A stretch of 53,511 nucleotides of DNA from Clostridia bacterium (GTDB lineage Bacteria; Bacillota; Clostridia; Oscillospirales; CAG-382): positions 1 through 53,511 of the forward strand of contig JAFYPA010000045.1 in assembly GCA_017560085.1 (NCBI GenBank). The letters are read 5' to 3'. Numbering within the stretch: position 1 is the first letter of the stretch; every line of letters begins with the position of its first letter. Position numbers and translations under genes: made by a program. The notes beneath the pieces are model-generated. The model had not been told where the DNA came from and made no database searches. It worked only from the letters and a program-made list of their open reading frames with translations. Positions 1 to 7,945 of the stretch are shown in pieces.

Positions 1-33
1 CCCGTTACCCAAACATTCGGCAAAAATCCAAGC

Positions 34-128
34 GGGAGGAGCAGAGCCCCTCCCCTACAAGGCGACAATGTGCATCGCCATATAAAATGCGAAAATGATG
101 AGCAACGGAACGACACACAGGTCGTTCC
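34..128. repeat. Cluster of three short palindromes
   Basis: Three hairpins lie in a row: GGGAGG/CCTCCC (34-54), GGCGA/TCGCC (61-79) and GGAACGAC/GTCGTTCC (107-128, loop ACACAG). The first and third are followed by CTAC. The third has a relative at 25370-25391 with the same loop but a different stem. They look like members of a dispersed REP-like family rather than terminators, because no T-run follows. Nothing coding is seen in positions 1-240. Confidence 0.6.
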
Positions 129-174
129 CTACACGATGCAACCTCCCCGACAAACAACAATTTATGCATCAACC

Positions 175-203
175 TTGACATTTACAAAAATGTATGCTAA
201 TAT
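175..203 (+). promoter_or_regulatory. Sigma-A promoter of the first DUF975 gene
   Basis: A perfect -35 TTGACA (175-180) is followed after 17 bp by TAATAT (198-203), preceded by an extended -10 TG (195-196). It lies 40 bp upstream of the ATG at 243, which has AAGGAG before it. Confidence 0.7.
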
Positions 204-242
204 AATTATAAGAAAAAAATTCCACACAAAAGGAGAATTCTT

Positions 243-911
243 ATGATCGACAATGTAGCCATCAAAGCAAAATCCAGGGAGCAAATTAAGGATAAAATCG
301 GCATACTTTTCCTCATTATGCTGTTTACCTGGGCGATTTCCTTCGTGGCGAGTAACTTTATTCCCTTCGTGGGCTCGATTATCGAAGGCATAATCATAAC
401 ACCCCTCGTATCGTTTTCAATGGCTGTTATCTACCTGAATATCACCGAGGGTAAGAAGCCCGTGCTTACCGATGTCTTCGTCTGCTTCGACAGCTTTGTG
501 GAAGCGATTGTTATTTCCGTTCTTGAAGCTCTTTTCGTTCTTTTGTGGTCATTGCTCTTTATAATCCCCGGTATTGTCAAGGCTTATTCCTACGCCATGG
601 CGCTGTACATAGTTGCGGATGATCCGAGCGTTCCCGCACTTGAGGCAATAGACCGCTCGAAGAAGATGATGGACGGTCACAAGATGGAGCTGTTTATGCT
701 CGACCTTTCCTTTATCGGCTGGATTCTTCTTTCCATACTCACCTTCGGCGTGCTTTTCGTATGGGTTACACCCTATATGGCAACGGCAAGAGCGAATTTC
801 TACAAGGAGCTCAATGGTGAAACGACAGCCGAAGCCACAGAGCCCGCTCCCGAGACTGAAGCTCCCGCAGAAGAAGCTCCCGCAGATGAATCCGCAAGCG
901 AAAACGACTGA
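243..911 (+). CDS. DUF975 family membrane protein (copy 1)
   Basis: This 222-residue protein resembles the DUF975 integral membrane family of Firmicutes, whose function is unknown. It has about four hydrophobic segments (roughly residues 22-45, 50-75, 90-115 and 150-178). The family signature is visible as WSLLFIIPGIVKAYSYAMAL followed by ALEAIDRSKKMMDGHK (about residues 98-146). The last 25 residues are a Glu/Pro/Ala-rich, strongly acidic tail, probably cytoplasmic and disordered. A good AAGGAG precedes the ATG. The gene is monocistronic, with its own promoter and a terminator at 932-970. A paralogue with the same tail lies directly downstream, so this is a tandem duplication. Confidence 0.85.
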   Translation: MIDNVAIKAKSREQIKDKIGILFLIMLFTWAISFVASNFIPFVGSIIEGIIITPLVSFSMAVIYLNITEGKKPVLTDVFVCFDSFVEAIVISVLEALFVLLWSLLFIIPGIVKAYSYAMALYIVADDPSVPALEAIDRSKKMMDGHKMELFMLDLSFIGWILLSILTFGVLFVWVTPYMATARANFYKELNGETTAEATEPAPETEAPAEEAPADESASEND

Positions 912-931
912 AAAATTCCGAATAAAAAACA

Positions 932-970
932 ACGGGTATCCTTTTCAACACGCAAGGATATCCGTTTTTG
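932..970 (+). terminator. Rho-independent terminator after DUF975 copy 1
   Basis: The stem ACGGGTATCCTT (932-943) pairs with AAGGATATCCGT (954-965) with one G-U pair, followed by TTTTT. Confidence 0.8.
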
Positions 971-1122
971 CACGGCAGAACACGGGATTTGTTCGGGCGG
1001 TTATTCCTTTTTTAGACAGAATTCAACTTTGTTAATTAAATTGTGTAAAAATATTCATATTATCGTGCTATTATGAATGCGTGCAAAAATGCATAAAATT
1101 TTATTTTCAGGAGGATGCTCGT

Positions 1123-1758
1123 ATGATTAACAGAGCAGAAATCAAAAAAGCCGCAAAGGAACAAATCAAGGGTAAAATCGGAGTCCTGCTTGTAATCAGT
1201 CTCATCATCGTAGTGATTCAGTACGTAGCTTCCCTTGTAGGGATCGGTACACTCCTCGTTGCTCCCGCGTTCTACCTTTCAACTTCAATCATTTTTCTCG
1301 GCATCACGAACGGAAAAGCACCTGTGATTATGGACACATTCGAAGGCTTTAAGGATTGGTGGAGCTCATTCAAGGTTTATATCTTTATGACTCTGTTTAC
1401 ATTCCTCTGGTCTCTTCTTTTCATAATTCCCGGTATCATAAAGGGCTACTCTTATGCGATGTCCTATTTCATCCTTGCAGAAAACCCCGGAATGCCCGCA
1501 CTTGAAGCAATTGACCGCTCCAAGAAGATGATGGACGGTCACAAGTGGGATCTCTTCGTTCTCATGCTTTCCTTCATTGGTTGGATAATTCTCGCATGCT
1601 TCACATTCGGTATTCTCTACATCTGGCTTGTTCCTTATATGTCCGCAGCATATGCTAACTTCTACAATGAAATCAAGGGCGAAACAGTAGTTGAAACCAC
1701 AGAGCCCGCTCCCGAGGTTGAAGCTCCCGCAGAAGAAGCTGCAAGCGAAAACAACTGA
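1123..1758 (+). CDS. DUF975 family membrane protein (copy 2)
   Basis: This 211-residue paralogue of the preceding gene shares the core LFIIPGIIKGYSYAMSYFIL and ALEAIDRSKKMMDGHK, and an acidic C-terminal tail ending in ASENN. I chose the ATG at 1123 because AGGAGG (1109-1114) sits at a good distance and the protein then begins MINRAEIKKAAKEQIKGKIG, which matches the start of copy 1. The upstream in-frame GTG at 1081 has no ribosome binding site. Copy 2 has a shorter first loop than copy 1. Function is unknown; conservation of the tail in both copies suggests that it is functional. Confidence 0.85.
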   Translation: MINRAEIKKAAKEQIKGKIGVLLVISLIIVVIQYVASLVGIGTLLVAPAFYLSTSIIFLGITNGKAPVIMDTFEGFKDWWSSFKVYIFMTLFTFLWSLLFIIPGIIKGYSYAMSYFILAENPGMPALEAIDRSKKMMDGHKWDLFVLMLSFIGWIILACFTFGILYIWLVPYMSAAYANFYNEIKGETVVETTEPAPEVEAPAEEAASENN

Positions 1759-1780
1759 TAAATCAAAGTACATAATCTGA

Positions 1781-1823
1781 AAATTTCGGACTCCTTGCGA
1801 AAAAGCGGGGAGCCCGAATTTTT
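1781..1823 (+). terminator. Terminator after DUF975 copy 2
   Basis: An imperfect stem pairs AAATTTCGGACTCC (1781-1794) with GGGGAGCCCGAATTT (1807-1821), with a U-rich 3' side. Confidence 0.6.
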
Positions 1824-1841
1824 AATGCGCAATGCATAATC

Positions 1842-1882
1842 AAGACTGCTTCGCAGTCTTTGAAGAATCCTGCGGATTCTTC
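1842..1882. repeat. Two tight hairpins with 3-nt loops
   Basis: AAGACTGC-TTC-GCAGTCTT (1842-1860) is followed immediately by GAAGAATCC-TGC-GGATTCTTC (1862-1882). Both are perfect stems on 3-nt loops with no T-run. Similar perfect hairpins occur at 48109-48126 and 52133-52171. They look like palindromic repeat units. Confidence 0.55.
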
Positions 1883-1895
1883 TGCGCAAGATGAC

Positions 1896-2336
1896 GGTTT
1901 GTCGGTGCGGTGCACCGAAATGCAAAATGCAAAGGGCAAAATGGTAAATTGTTGTTTATCGGTGAGGTTTGTTCACCCTCTAATCATCGTATAAATTGCG
2001 ATTATTGCGATTCCTGCGGAACTCCCTCAGTCAGCTTCGCTGACAGCTCCCTCAAGAGGGAGCCATACTGTGCCCCTGCTTTGGTGCGTATATTCGAGTT
2101 TTCGCAATGCCTTATGCCATTTGGTTTTGCATATTGTTTTGTCTGTTGCAGAAGGGTGGACTTTTGTGTGGCTCCCTCTTGAGGGAGCTGGCGCCGTAGG
2201 CGACTGAGGGAGTTCTGCAGGAAGCTCTCTCCTTGGCTTTTTTATGTTGTCAGAGGGTGCACCAACATCCCGCCAAACCCCAATTTTGCATTTATCATTT
2301 TGCATTTTTCATTTCGGTGCAACGCACCGATAAACC
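1896..2336. mobile_element. MITE-like 441-bp inverted-repeat element
   Basis: The segment is one long imperfect palindrome. The left arm (1896-2068) and right arm (2166-2336) are about 172 bp each, around a 97-bp centre. The inner 58 bp of each arm (2011-2068 and 2166-2223) match closely as reverse complements, including CTCCCTCAGTC and AGCTCCCTCAAGAGGGAGCC. They differ mainly in a small internal hairpin, TCAGC/GCTGA on the left versus a GCGCC/GGCG type on the right. The outer ends also match, each bearing GGTGC/GCACC palindromes beside AATGCAAAATG-type runs. There is no ORF of note and no clear target-site duplication. I infer a non-autonomous mobile or REP-type element; a transcript would fold into a long hairpin. 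Confidence 0.65.
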
Positions 2337-2380
2337 CCAATTTAAATTTCAACGAAGGAAGCGAAGCTTCCAACCTTCCC

Positions 2381-2415
2381 TAGTTCCTAGTTCCTAAATC
2401 CTATTCCCTAATTTC
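2381..2415. repeat. Degenerate heptamer tandem repeat (TAnnTCC)
   Basis: Five consecutive 7-bp units are visible: TAGTTCC, TAGTTCC, TAAATCC, TATTCCC, TAATTTC. A hairpin GGAAGC/GCTTCC lies just upstream (2357-2371). Apart from the palindromic element, these repeats and the promoter, nothing was seen in 1759-2491. Confidence 0.6.
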
Positions 2416-2426
2416 CCATTTCCCTC

Positions 2427-2455
2427 TTGCATTTCTCCCTGCGTTATGTTATACT
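2427..2455 (+). promoter_or_regulatory. Promoter of the GNAT gene
   Basis: TTGCAT (2427-2432), 17 bp, then TATACT (2450-2455) with an extended -10 TG at 2447-2448, located 37 bp before the ATG. Confidence 0.6.
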
Positions 2456-2491
2456 ATCAAGGTACGAATTCCCACCCCAACGGAGGCAACA

Positions 2492-3121
2492 ATGTTCTTA
2501 TTTCACAAAAAAGAAGAAAAGAGCGAAACAATGGAAAGCAAAATCAGAGAAACCTTCAAAAGCCCGCCCATACTTGAAAGTGAGAGGCTTTTATATAAAA
2601 AGATAGTCCCCGAAAACGCACAGGATATGTTCGATTATTCCAAGGAGGAGGACGTAACCCGCTACCTTCTGTGGACACCGCACATCAGCCTTACTCAGAC
2701 GGAAAAATATATAAAGCTCCTGCAGAGAAAATACGACAACGGCTCCTTCTGGGACTTCGGTCTTACCTTCAAGGAGGACGGCAGATTCATCGGTACCTGC
2801 GGAATCACAAGCATCGACGACAGCACGAATACACTTGAAATCGGCTATGTTCTCGCACCCGGATACTGGGGAAAGGGCGTCGCTACGGAGGCGGCTAAAA
2901 CCGTGATGAAATACTGCTTCGATACCTTCGGTGCGGAGAAAATCTGCGGTAAATTCATGGAGGGCAACCTTGGCTCCATGGGTGTTATGAAAAAGCTCGG
3001 TATGACTCTCGAGGGCGTGTATAAGCGGTCAATGTACGTCAAGGGCGAGTATAAGACGATTCACGTATACGAGGTTACAAAAGAGCAGTTCTATACGGTG
3101 AACTTCCCCGAGGAAAAATAA
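2492..3121 (+). CDS. GNAT family N-acetyltransferase (RimJ/RimL-like)
   Basis: This 209-residue protein has the Acetyltransf_3 (RimJ/RimL) layout. A substrate-side N-terminus (ERLLYKKIVPENAQDMFDYS, about 29-48) is followed by the core strand IGTCGI. The acetyl-CoA loop is seen as LEIGYVLAPGYWGKGVATEA (about 111-130), and the final ENLGSM/VMKKLGM-like helix and strand lie around 155-172. Such enzymes transfer acetyl from acetyl-CoA to an amine, often a protein N-terminus or small molecule; the substrate here cannot be inferred. The ATG at 2492 has CGGAGG before it. The first 20 or so residues are Lys/Glu-rich and extend beyond the typical family start, so the ATG encoding M14 is an alternative. 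Confidence 0.85.
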   Translation: MFLFHKKEEKSETMESKIRETFKSPPILESERLLYKKIVPENAQDMFDYSKEEDVTRYLLWTPHISLTQTEKYIKLLQRKYDNGSFWDFGLTFKEDGRFIGTCGITSIDDSTNTLEIGYVLAPGYWGKGVATEAAKTVMKYCFDTFGAEKICGKFMEGNLGSMGVMKKLGMTLEGVYKRSMYVKGEYKTIHVYEVTKEQFYTVNFPEEK

Positions 3122-3131
3122 GCAAAGCAAA

Positions 3132-3166
3132 ACCGACCACGGCAAAGGGCTGCGGTCGGTATTTTT
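3132..3166. terminator. Bidirectional terminator between the GNAT gene and tsaE
   Basis: ACCGACC (3132-3138) pairs with GGTCGGT (3154-3160), followed by ATTTTTG on the plus strand and preceded by an A-rich stretch. It serves the converging GNAT gene and tsaE. Confidence 0.7.
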
Positions 3167-3176
3167 GTTCTGCAGA

Positions 3177-3602
3177 TTAAAAAATATGCTCTATGGTGAT
3201 TCTTCGCTCCGATTCGGAAATGCGCTCGAAGGTGATATTGTATCTGTCCTCGGGCAGATCCTCGGGAATCATCTCGCACCACTCCGCGGCGACAATGCCG
3301 GGGCGCTCAAGGTATTCGTAGAAGCCCGTGGAATAAAGGTCGTCGCTGTCCGTGATTCTGTACATATCGAAATGGTAAATGTTGAGATTGCCGATGTACT
3401 CATTGACGAGCGCAAATGTCGGACTTGTAACTCTGACATCGGGACAAAGCACGGAGGCAAGACCTCTTACGAAGTTGGTCTTTCCCATACCGAGACCGCC
3501 GAAAAAGGCGATAAAGTCGCCCGACTTCAGCTTTTTGGCAAGATTTCTTGCTATTTCCTCTGTTTCCTCGGGGCTTTTTGAGGTGTATGTTTCTGTTGTC
3601 AT
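3177..3602 (-). CDS. tsaE: tRNA threonylcarbamoyladenosine biosynthesis protein TsaE
   Basis: This 141-residue P-loop ATPase of the TsaE (YjeE) family works with TsaB and TsaD to make t6A37 on ANN-decoding tRNAs. The Walker A-like motif GGLGMGKTNFVRGLA is at about residues 35-49. It is followed by SPTFALVNEY (about 58-67), the HFDMYRI segment and WCEMIPEDLP, all typical of the family. I chose the ATG at 3602 (reverse strand) because AAAGGA precedes it and the protein then starts at the normal family position. The open frame continues upstream to 3698 without support. TsaB and TsaD are not in the window. Confidence 0.95.
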   Translation of the reverse strand: MTTETYTSKSPEETEEIARNLAKKLKSGDFIAFFGGLGMGKTNFVRGLASVLCPDVRVTSPTFALVNEYIGNLNIYHFDMYRITDSDDLYSTGFYEYLERPGIVAAEWCEMIPEDLPEDRYNITFERISESERRITIEHIF

Positions 3603-3633
3603 AATGGTTTTCCTTTCGGTTTGTTCAAGGAAT

Positions 3634-3662
3634 ATTATACCGCCTTTCGCGGTCCTTGTCAA
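3634..3662 (-). promoter_or_regulatory. Promoter of tsaE
   Basis: On the minus strand, TTGACA (3662-3657) and TATAAT (3639-3634) are separated by 17 bp, about 31 bp before the tsaE start. Confidence 0.75.
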
Positions 3663-3665
3663 CAG

Positions 3666-3689
3666 CAAAAAAGAGAGCCGAAGCTCTCC
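3666..3689 (-). terminator. Terminator of the 65-aa membrane protein gene
   Basis: On the minus strand, GAGAGC-TTCG-GCTCTC is followed by TTTTTT (the plus-strand A-run lies at 3666-3672). It separates this gene from tsaE. Confidence 0.75.
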
Positions 3690-3697
3690 GCAATGCA

Positions 3698-3895
3698 TTA
3701 TTTCTGAGAATCCGTCATCTTTATGCCGACCATAAAGAACACATAAAGAGCGATAAGTACAAGCGCACCGATAACGGAATCGGTTGCATCCTTGAAGCTG
3801 CTTCCGAAGTCTATAAGATAACCTGTTACGATACCAACAATCCAGCCGATAATATCAAGCAGAAGTATTCCTGCGCCAATAATTTTTTTCTTCAT
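3698..3895 (-). CDS. Small two-TM hypothetical membrane protein
   Basis: This 65-residue protein has two hydrophobic segments (about residues 5-28 and 42-60) with a charged loop between them (FGSSFKDATDS) and a polar C-terminus. A ribosome binding site (ACGGAG) sits about 10 nt before the ATG. I do not recognise the family. The gene has its own terminator directly after its stop and lies divergent from rnpB, so it is probably real despite its size. The upstream region is extremely AT-rich. Confidence 0.65.
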   Translation of the reverse strand: MKKKIIGAGILLLDIIGWIVGIVTGYLIDFGSSFKDATDSVIGALVLIALYVFFMVGIKMTDSQK

Positions 3896-4069
3896 AGCAT
3901 TAGTCTCCGTAAAATATAATATAGGTATTGTAATTATTATAATATATTATTATTGTCTGTTTTATCTTTTTTTGTAAATACTTGGTGAACACGAAAAGTA
4001 CAAATCGCAATTTTTTCCGTTCTTTCGTTCTTTACGGGCAAGTGTTTTCCGAATATCCCCTCAAAATTC

Positions 4070-4098
4070 TTGAAATATTAAAAAAAGCGTGGTATAAT
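4070..4098 (+). promoter_or_regulatory. Promoter of rnpB
   Basis: TTGAAA (4070-4075), 17 bp, then perfect TATAAT (4093-4098). The predicted start at about 4105-4107 matches the 5' end of the RNase P RNA helix P1. Confidence 0.85.
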
Positions 4099-4106
4099 AA
4101 TGTCAA

Positions 4107-4456
4107 GCACCTGTCAAGGCAATCGCGCAAAAGACAGAAATGTCGGAGTGAGGAAAGTCCGTGCTTCACAGAGCAGGATAACGGATAACGTCCGCCGGAG
4201 GTGACTCCCGGGAGAGTGCAACAGAGATATACCGGCGATGGCTCGCAAGAGCACAGCCAAGGATGGAAAGGCGAGGTAAGAGCTCACCGGGTCCTGTGGT
4301 AACACGGGACTCCTGTAAACCCTATCCGAAGCAACACGATGTGACAGCACCTCGGTGCAGGCTTGCTCGGCCGTCATAAGTGGCAGAGAGTCTTGCGGTA
4401 ACGCAAGAACAAGATAGATGATTGCCCAGAACAGAACACGGCTTATTGGCAGGTGC
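4107..4456 (+). ncRNA. rnpB: RNase P RNA (bacterial class A)
   Basis: This is the catalytic RNA of RNase P, which removes 5' leaders from tRNA precursors. Universally conserved blocks are present in order: GAGGAAAGTCCG (about 4149), ACAGAGATATACCG, GGTAAGAGCTCACCGG, TAAACCCTATCCGAAGCAAC, AGATAGATGATTG and ACAGAACACGGCTTA. The terminal helix pairs GCACCTGTCAA (4107-4117) with TTGGCAGGTGC (4446-4456). The transcript ends near the AT-rich hairpin at 4505-4530. Confidence 0.95.
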
Positions 4457-4503
4457 GGATGAATTTAAGTAACAGGTAAGAGTGAATAGTGAAGAGGTTA
4501 GGT

Positions 4504-4546
4504 GAAAATTTTTCCGTAGGAAAAATTTTTATCTGATTGAAATTGG
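4504..4546. repeat. AT-rich hairpin element (copy 1)
   Basis: AAAATTTTTCC-GTA-GGAAAAATTTT is followed by a segment ending TTGAAATTGG. A near copy lies at 47841-47882 with the same stem and the same distal segment but another loop. Here it could also end the rnpB transcript. No gene is seen in 4457-4678. Confidence 0.5.
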
Positions 4547-4678
4547 ATTGGATGAAGGCGAACTTGGGTCGTCTTTTTTTGTTGCTGTTTTGGGATTGAA
4601 TTTTTTATTTTCCCCGTGAGATTTTCCATTCCGCATCGTTCTACATACAAAATCGAAAATCAAAAAGGAGTCTCACCA

Positions 4679-6865
4679 ATGAAAAAATTATCCCTTTTCC
4701 TTGCGACAATCCTCTTTACCGTAATCGGAATAACAAATGCCATTGCCACAGAAAATCAGCAAGCTCCGCCAATTCCCACCCACGGCACCTGCGGAGAAAA
4801 TGCCGTTTGGTATATTCGTGACGAAAATATCCTTGTTGTCGAGGGTAGCGGAAAAACAGGAAAGCCCTCAGCAGAACAAGGTACGGTCAGCCTGAAAGGT
4901 ATAAAGCGCATAGAAATTTCCGAGGGCATTACGGAGATAGCGGAATATGCCTTTTATAACTGCGATGCACTTGAAAGTGTATCTCTGCCGAACAGCCTTG
5001 AGAAATTGGGCAGAAGTGCATTTTATAGCTGTGGCAGCCTCGGATACATCATAATTCCCGATAATGTAAGGGAAATCGGTTCAAGCTGCTTTTATGGCTG
5101 CACCGCTCTGACCTATGCCTATGTCGGCAAGGGCGTGGAAAAAATGGACGACGGAAGTATATTTGTCGGATGCAAGGGGCTTGAAACAATAGAGGTCTGT
5201 GACGAAAACGAATACTTTTTCGCAGACGACCGTGGCGCACTTTACAACAAGGATGCAACTCTGCTTATTCAGTACCCTGCGGGAAATCCCGAGGAAAAAT
5301 ATACAGTCCGCTATTCTGCGGAAAAAATAACACGCTTTGCCTTTGACTATGCAAGCAACCTTTCCGAAATCACCCTTTCCGACAGAATGAAGGTGCTTGA
5401 GAGCGGGACGTTTTATAATATACCCGTCAGAAAAATCGACCTCGGAAAAGGAATTGAGAAAATAGAAAAGAATGCTGCTTTGTATCTGAAAAATCTTGAG
5501 TCTCTCCACATTCCGCAAAGCCTTACCGAAATACAGACGGGATTCTTTTCGGGCGATGTATATATAAAAAATGTCACCGTAGACAGCGAAAATCCGTGCT
5601 ACAGCCTTGATTCGTACGGTATTCTCTACAAAAACGGCAGAGAAAGTCTTGTGTTCTGTCCCAAAAATCTTTCCGTGACGGAAATAACAATTCCCGAGGG
5701 GGTAAAGCGTATAGAGCCTTATGCCTTTTACAACAACCAAAAAATCGAAGGTGTATCATTTCCGAAAAGCCTTGAGTATATAGGCTACGGCGCATTCAGA
5801 TATTGTCCGCTCCGTGAGGCTTTTATTTCGGAAAATGTAAGGGAAATAGAAAGCTTTGCCTTTGACACGGGCACGGAATTTAAAATAACCGTAGCAAATC
5901 CGGCGATAAAGCTTGCCGCAAGTAGTCTCGGTTATTATAATACCCGCACAACAATAGTCGGATATCCGAAAAGCACAGCAGAGGAATATGCCGAAAATCA
6001 CAACCAAAAATTTTCATACTATACCGGCAAGGGTACATACGGTACATACGGATTTATGGTCGAAAAAGGGTGGTATGTAAATCCCGAAATGAAGCTTTCC
6101 GTATACGGCGAAGGCTCGCTTTACACGGGAATGCACTATGCTCCGTGGGTGCATATGACGGAAAGCATAAAATATGCCGAAATAAAGGACGGACTTTCTG
6201 ACATTCCCGACTACGCCTTTTGCGGAGCATTATCCCTTTCGGAAATACATCTCGGCAAGGATGTAAGCCTTATCGGGTGCTCTGCGCTGGATATTACACC
6301 GAATCTGAAAGCCTTTTTCGTAAGCGAGGAAAACACCGCATATTCCACGGACGGCACGACATTATCCGAAATTGCGAAGGACAAAAAGGGCGGTGTGCTT
6401 CTTGATAAATCGGGAGAAATACTGATAAAATATCCCACAGGACGGCAGGATGTCGGCTACACAGTTTCAGAGAAGGTAAAAACTATAGGCGAGGGTGCAT
6501 TTGCAAATTCTAATCTGAAATCGGTAATTCTCACAGGTACGGAAAAAATCTCGGAATACGGCTTTTACTACAGCACAAGTCTTGAATCCGTCATCCTCGG
6601 TGACAGCCTTGCAAGAATAGATGCATATGCCTTCTACGGTTGCCGTAATCTGAAAAACATAATCATCCCCGAAGCTCTCACTCACATAGACAATAAAGCC
6701 TTTGCAAGCTGTGAAAGCCTCAGCACGGTGCTTATACCGCAAAGTGTAACATATATAGCGACCGACGCCTTTGATGGATGTGAAAACATTACTCTTGTGG
6801 TCGTTCGCGACTCATACGCGCACAGATTTGCGGCGGATAACGGGATTAAATTTATTACATACTGA
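4679..6865 (+). CDS. Secreted BspA-like leucine-rich repeat protein
   Basis: This 728-residue protein starts with a signal peptide (MKKLSLFLATILFTVIGITN), with likely cleavage after about residue 25. The rest is made of BspA/Treponema-type LRR_5 units, recognisable from repeated patterns such as ITEIAEYAFYNCDALESVSL, IGSSCFYGC, IDAYAFYGCRNLKNIIIP and IATDAFDGCENI. Three breaks containing GTxYGTxGxMV-like or NPCYSLD-type sequence separate the repeat blocks. I chose the ATG at 4679 because AAAAAGGAG precedes it. No LPXTG motif, dockerin or C-terminal TM is visible, so it may be released or held non-covalently. In other gut bacteria such proteins are involved in adhesion; that role here is inference. 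Confidence 0.9.
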   Translation: MKKLSLFLATILFTVIGITNAIATENQQAPPIPTHGTCGENAVWYIRDENILVVEGSGKTGKPSAEQGTVSLKGIKRIEISEGITEIAEYAFYNCDALESVSLPNSLEKLGRSAFYSCGSLGYIIIPDNVREIGSSCFYGCTALTYAYVGKGVEKMDDGSIFVGCKGLETIEVCDENEYFFADDRGALYNKDATLLIQYPAGNPEEKYTVRYSAEKITRFAFDYASNLSEITLSDRMKVLESGTFYNIPVRKIDLGKGIEKIEKNAALYLKNLESLHIPQSLTEIQTGFFSGDVYIKNVTVDSENPCYSLDSYGILYKNGRESLVFCPKNLSVTEITIPEGVKRIEPYAFYNNQKIEGVSFPKSLEYIGYGAFRYCPLREAFISENVREIESFAFDTGTEFKITVANPAIKLAASSLGYYNTRTTIVGYPKSTAEEYAENHNQKFSYYTGKGTYGTYGFMVEKGWYVNPEMKLSVYGEGSLYTGMHYAPWVHMTESIKYAEIKDGLSDIPDYAFCGALSLSEIHLGKDVSLIGCSALDITPNLKAFFVSEENTAYSTDGTTLSEIAKDKKGGVLLDKSGEILIKYPTGRQDVGYTVSEKVKTIGEGAFANSNLKSVILTGTEKISEYGFYYSTSLESVILGDSLARIDAYAFYGCRNLKNIIIPEALTHIDNKAFASCESLSTVLIPQSVTYIATDAFDGCENITLVVVRDSYAHRFAADNGIKFITY

Positions 6866-6879
6866 AACATAAAACGACA

Positions 6880-6920
6880 GCCCGCAATGTACTGATACCG
6901 TGTATTGCGGGCATTTTTCT
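6880..6920 (+). terminator. Terminator after the LRR gene
   Basis: GCCCGCAAT (6880-6888) pairs with ATTGCGGGC (6904-6912), followed by ATTTTTCTTTT. Confidence 0.9.
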
Positions 6921-6962
6921 TTTGTTGTCGAAAATTTCAATATAATTACAGTAAAATCCAAT

Positions 6963-6991
6963 TAGACAAGCAATACAAAATGCGGTATAAT
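6963..6991 (+). promoter_or_regulatory. Promoter of the amidohydrolase-aminotransferase-oxidoreductase operon
   Basis: TAGACA (6963-6968), 17 bp, then perfect TATAAT (6986-6991), 33 bp before the first start codon. Confidence 0.75.
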
Positions 6992-7023
6992 CAAAGCATA
7001 AAACGAAAGGTATGGTGCCACTT

Positions 7024-7911
7024 ATGAAAAAGATTGATATTCACGTTCATACAAGCATGTGGGAAAACGCACAGATAAATCAGGGAGTTGTTCTCGCAAG
7101 CCCCGAGCAGTTAAAGGAAAGCTACGCCGAGCTGGACGTAGACAAGGCGTTTCTTCTTCCGCTTATAAGTCCCGAATGGCGTTTTTGCGCACAGACCAAC
7201 GAGGAAATTGAATTCCTTGCCAATAAATATTCCGACACCTTTTACTGGTTCTGCAACGTAGACCCCAGAATGGGTAAAAATTCTGCATCAACCGACCTTT
7301 CCGCTATCATTATGCATTACAAAAGCAGAGGCGCAAAGGGCGTGGGCGAGGTTACCGCAAATCTCCGCTTTGACGACCCGCTTATGGACAATCTTTTTTA
7401 CCATTGTGAAATGTGCGATATGCCCGTAACCATTCACATTGCTCCGAAAAAATACGACTACTACGGAATTATTGATGAGCTTGGTCTTCCGGGACTTGAA
7501 AAAATGCTTAAAAAGCACCCGAAGCTGAAGGTGTTCGGACATTCGCAATGCTTCTGGAGTCATATAAGTGCGGACGTTACCGAGGAAAGTATGTCCGACT
7601 ATCCGGTGGGCAAGGTTACCGAGGGTGCACTTGTAAGGCTTATGAGAGAATGCCCCAACCTCTACTGTGACGTTTCCGCAATGAGCGGTTACAATGCCCT
7701 TTCAAGGGATAACGATTTCGCATATAAATTCATAGAGGAATTCGGTGACAGAATGTTCTACGGCACGGATATATGCAGGGCTTATCAGAAAACCTACCTT
7801 GCCGGGTGGCTTGACAAGGCATACGAGGACGGATGTATAAGCTACGATAACTACAGAAGCATCTGCCGAGGAAATGCAATAAGAGTATTGAATCTGGATC
7901 TGCCCGAATAA
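7024..7911 (+). CDS. Amidohydrolase family TIM-barrel metal-dependent hydrolase
   Basis: This 295-residue protein has the Amidohydro_2 (COG2159-like) layout. Visible features are HVH near the N-terminus (residues 7-9), a mid-barrel TIHIAPKKYDYYG, KVFGHSQCFW with a metal or active-site His, and the late catalytic Asp in MFYGTDICRAY. Enzymes of this group hydrolyse C-N, C-C (decarboxylation) or lactone bonds, so the reaction cannot be fixed. I prefer ATG 7024 (MKKIDIHVHT), the usual family start. ATG 7012 is also possible but lies only 1 nt from the AAAGG. The gene is first in an operon with an aminotransferase and a dehydrogenase, which suggests a substrate such as an amino sugar or cyclitol lactone. 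Confidence 0.85.
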   Translation: MKKIDIHVHTSMWENAQINQGVVLASPEQLKESYAELDVDKAFLLPLISPEWRFCAQTNEEIEFLANKYSDTFYWFCNVDPRMGKNSASTDLSAIIMHYKSRGAKGVGEVTANLRFDDPLMDNLFYHCEMCDMPVTIHIAPKKYDYYGIIDELGLPGLEKMLKKHPKLKVFGHSQCFWSHISADVTEESMSDYPVGKVTEGALVRLMRECPNLYCDVSAMSGYNALSRDNDFAYKFIEEFGDRMFYGTDICRAYQKTYLAGWLDKAYEDGCISYDNYRSICRGNAIRVLNLDLPE

Positions 7912-7945
7912 TAAATGAGAAAAAAGGAGAAAAAAGGAGAAAAAT

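Noticed and set aside
1896..2336. Insertion sequence with transposase
   Set aside because: The 97-bp centre and short flanks contain no transposase frame; only the long inverted repeat is visible.
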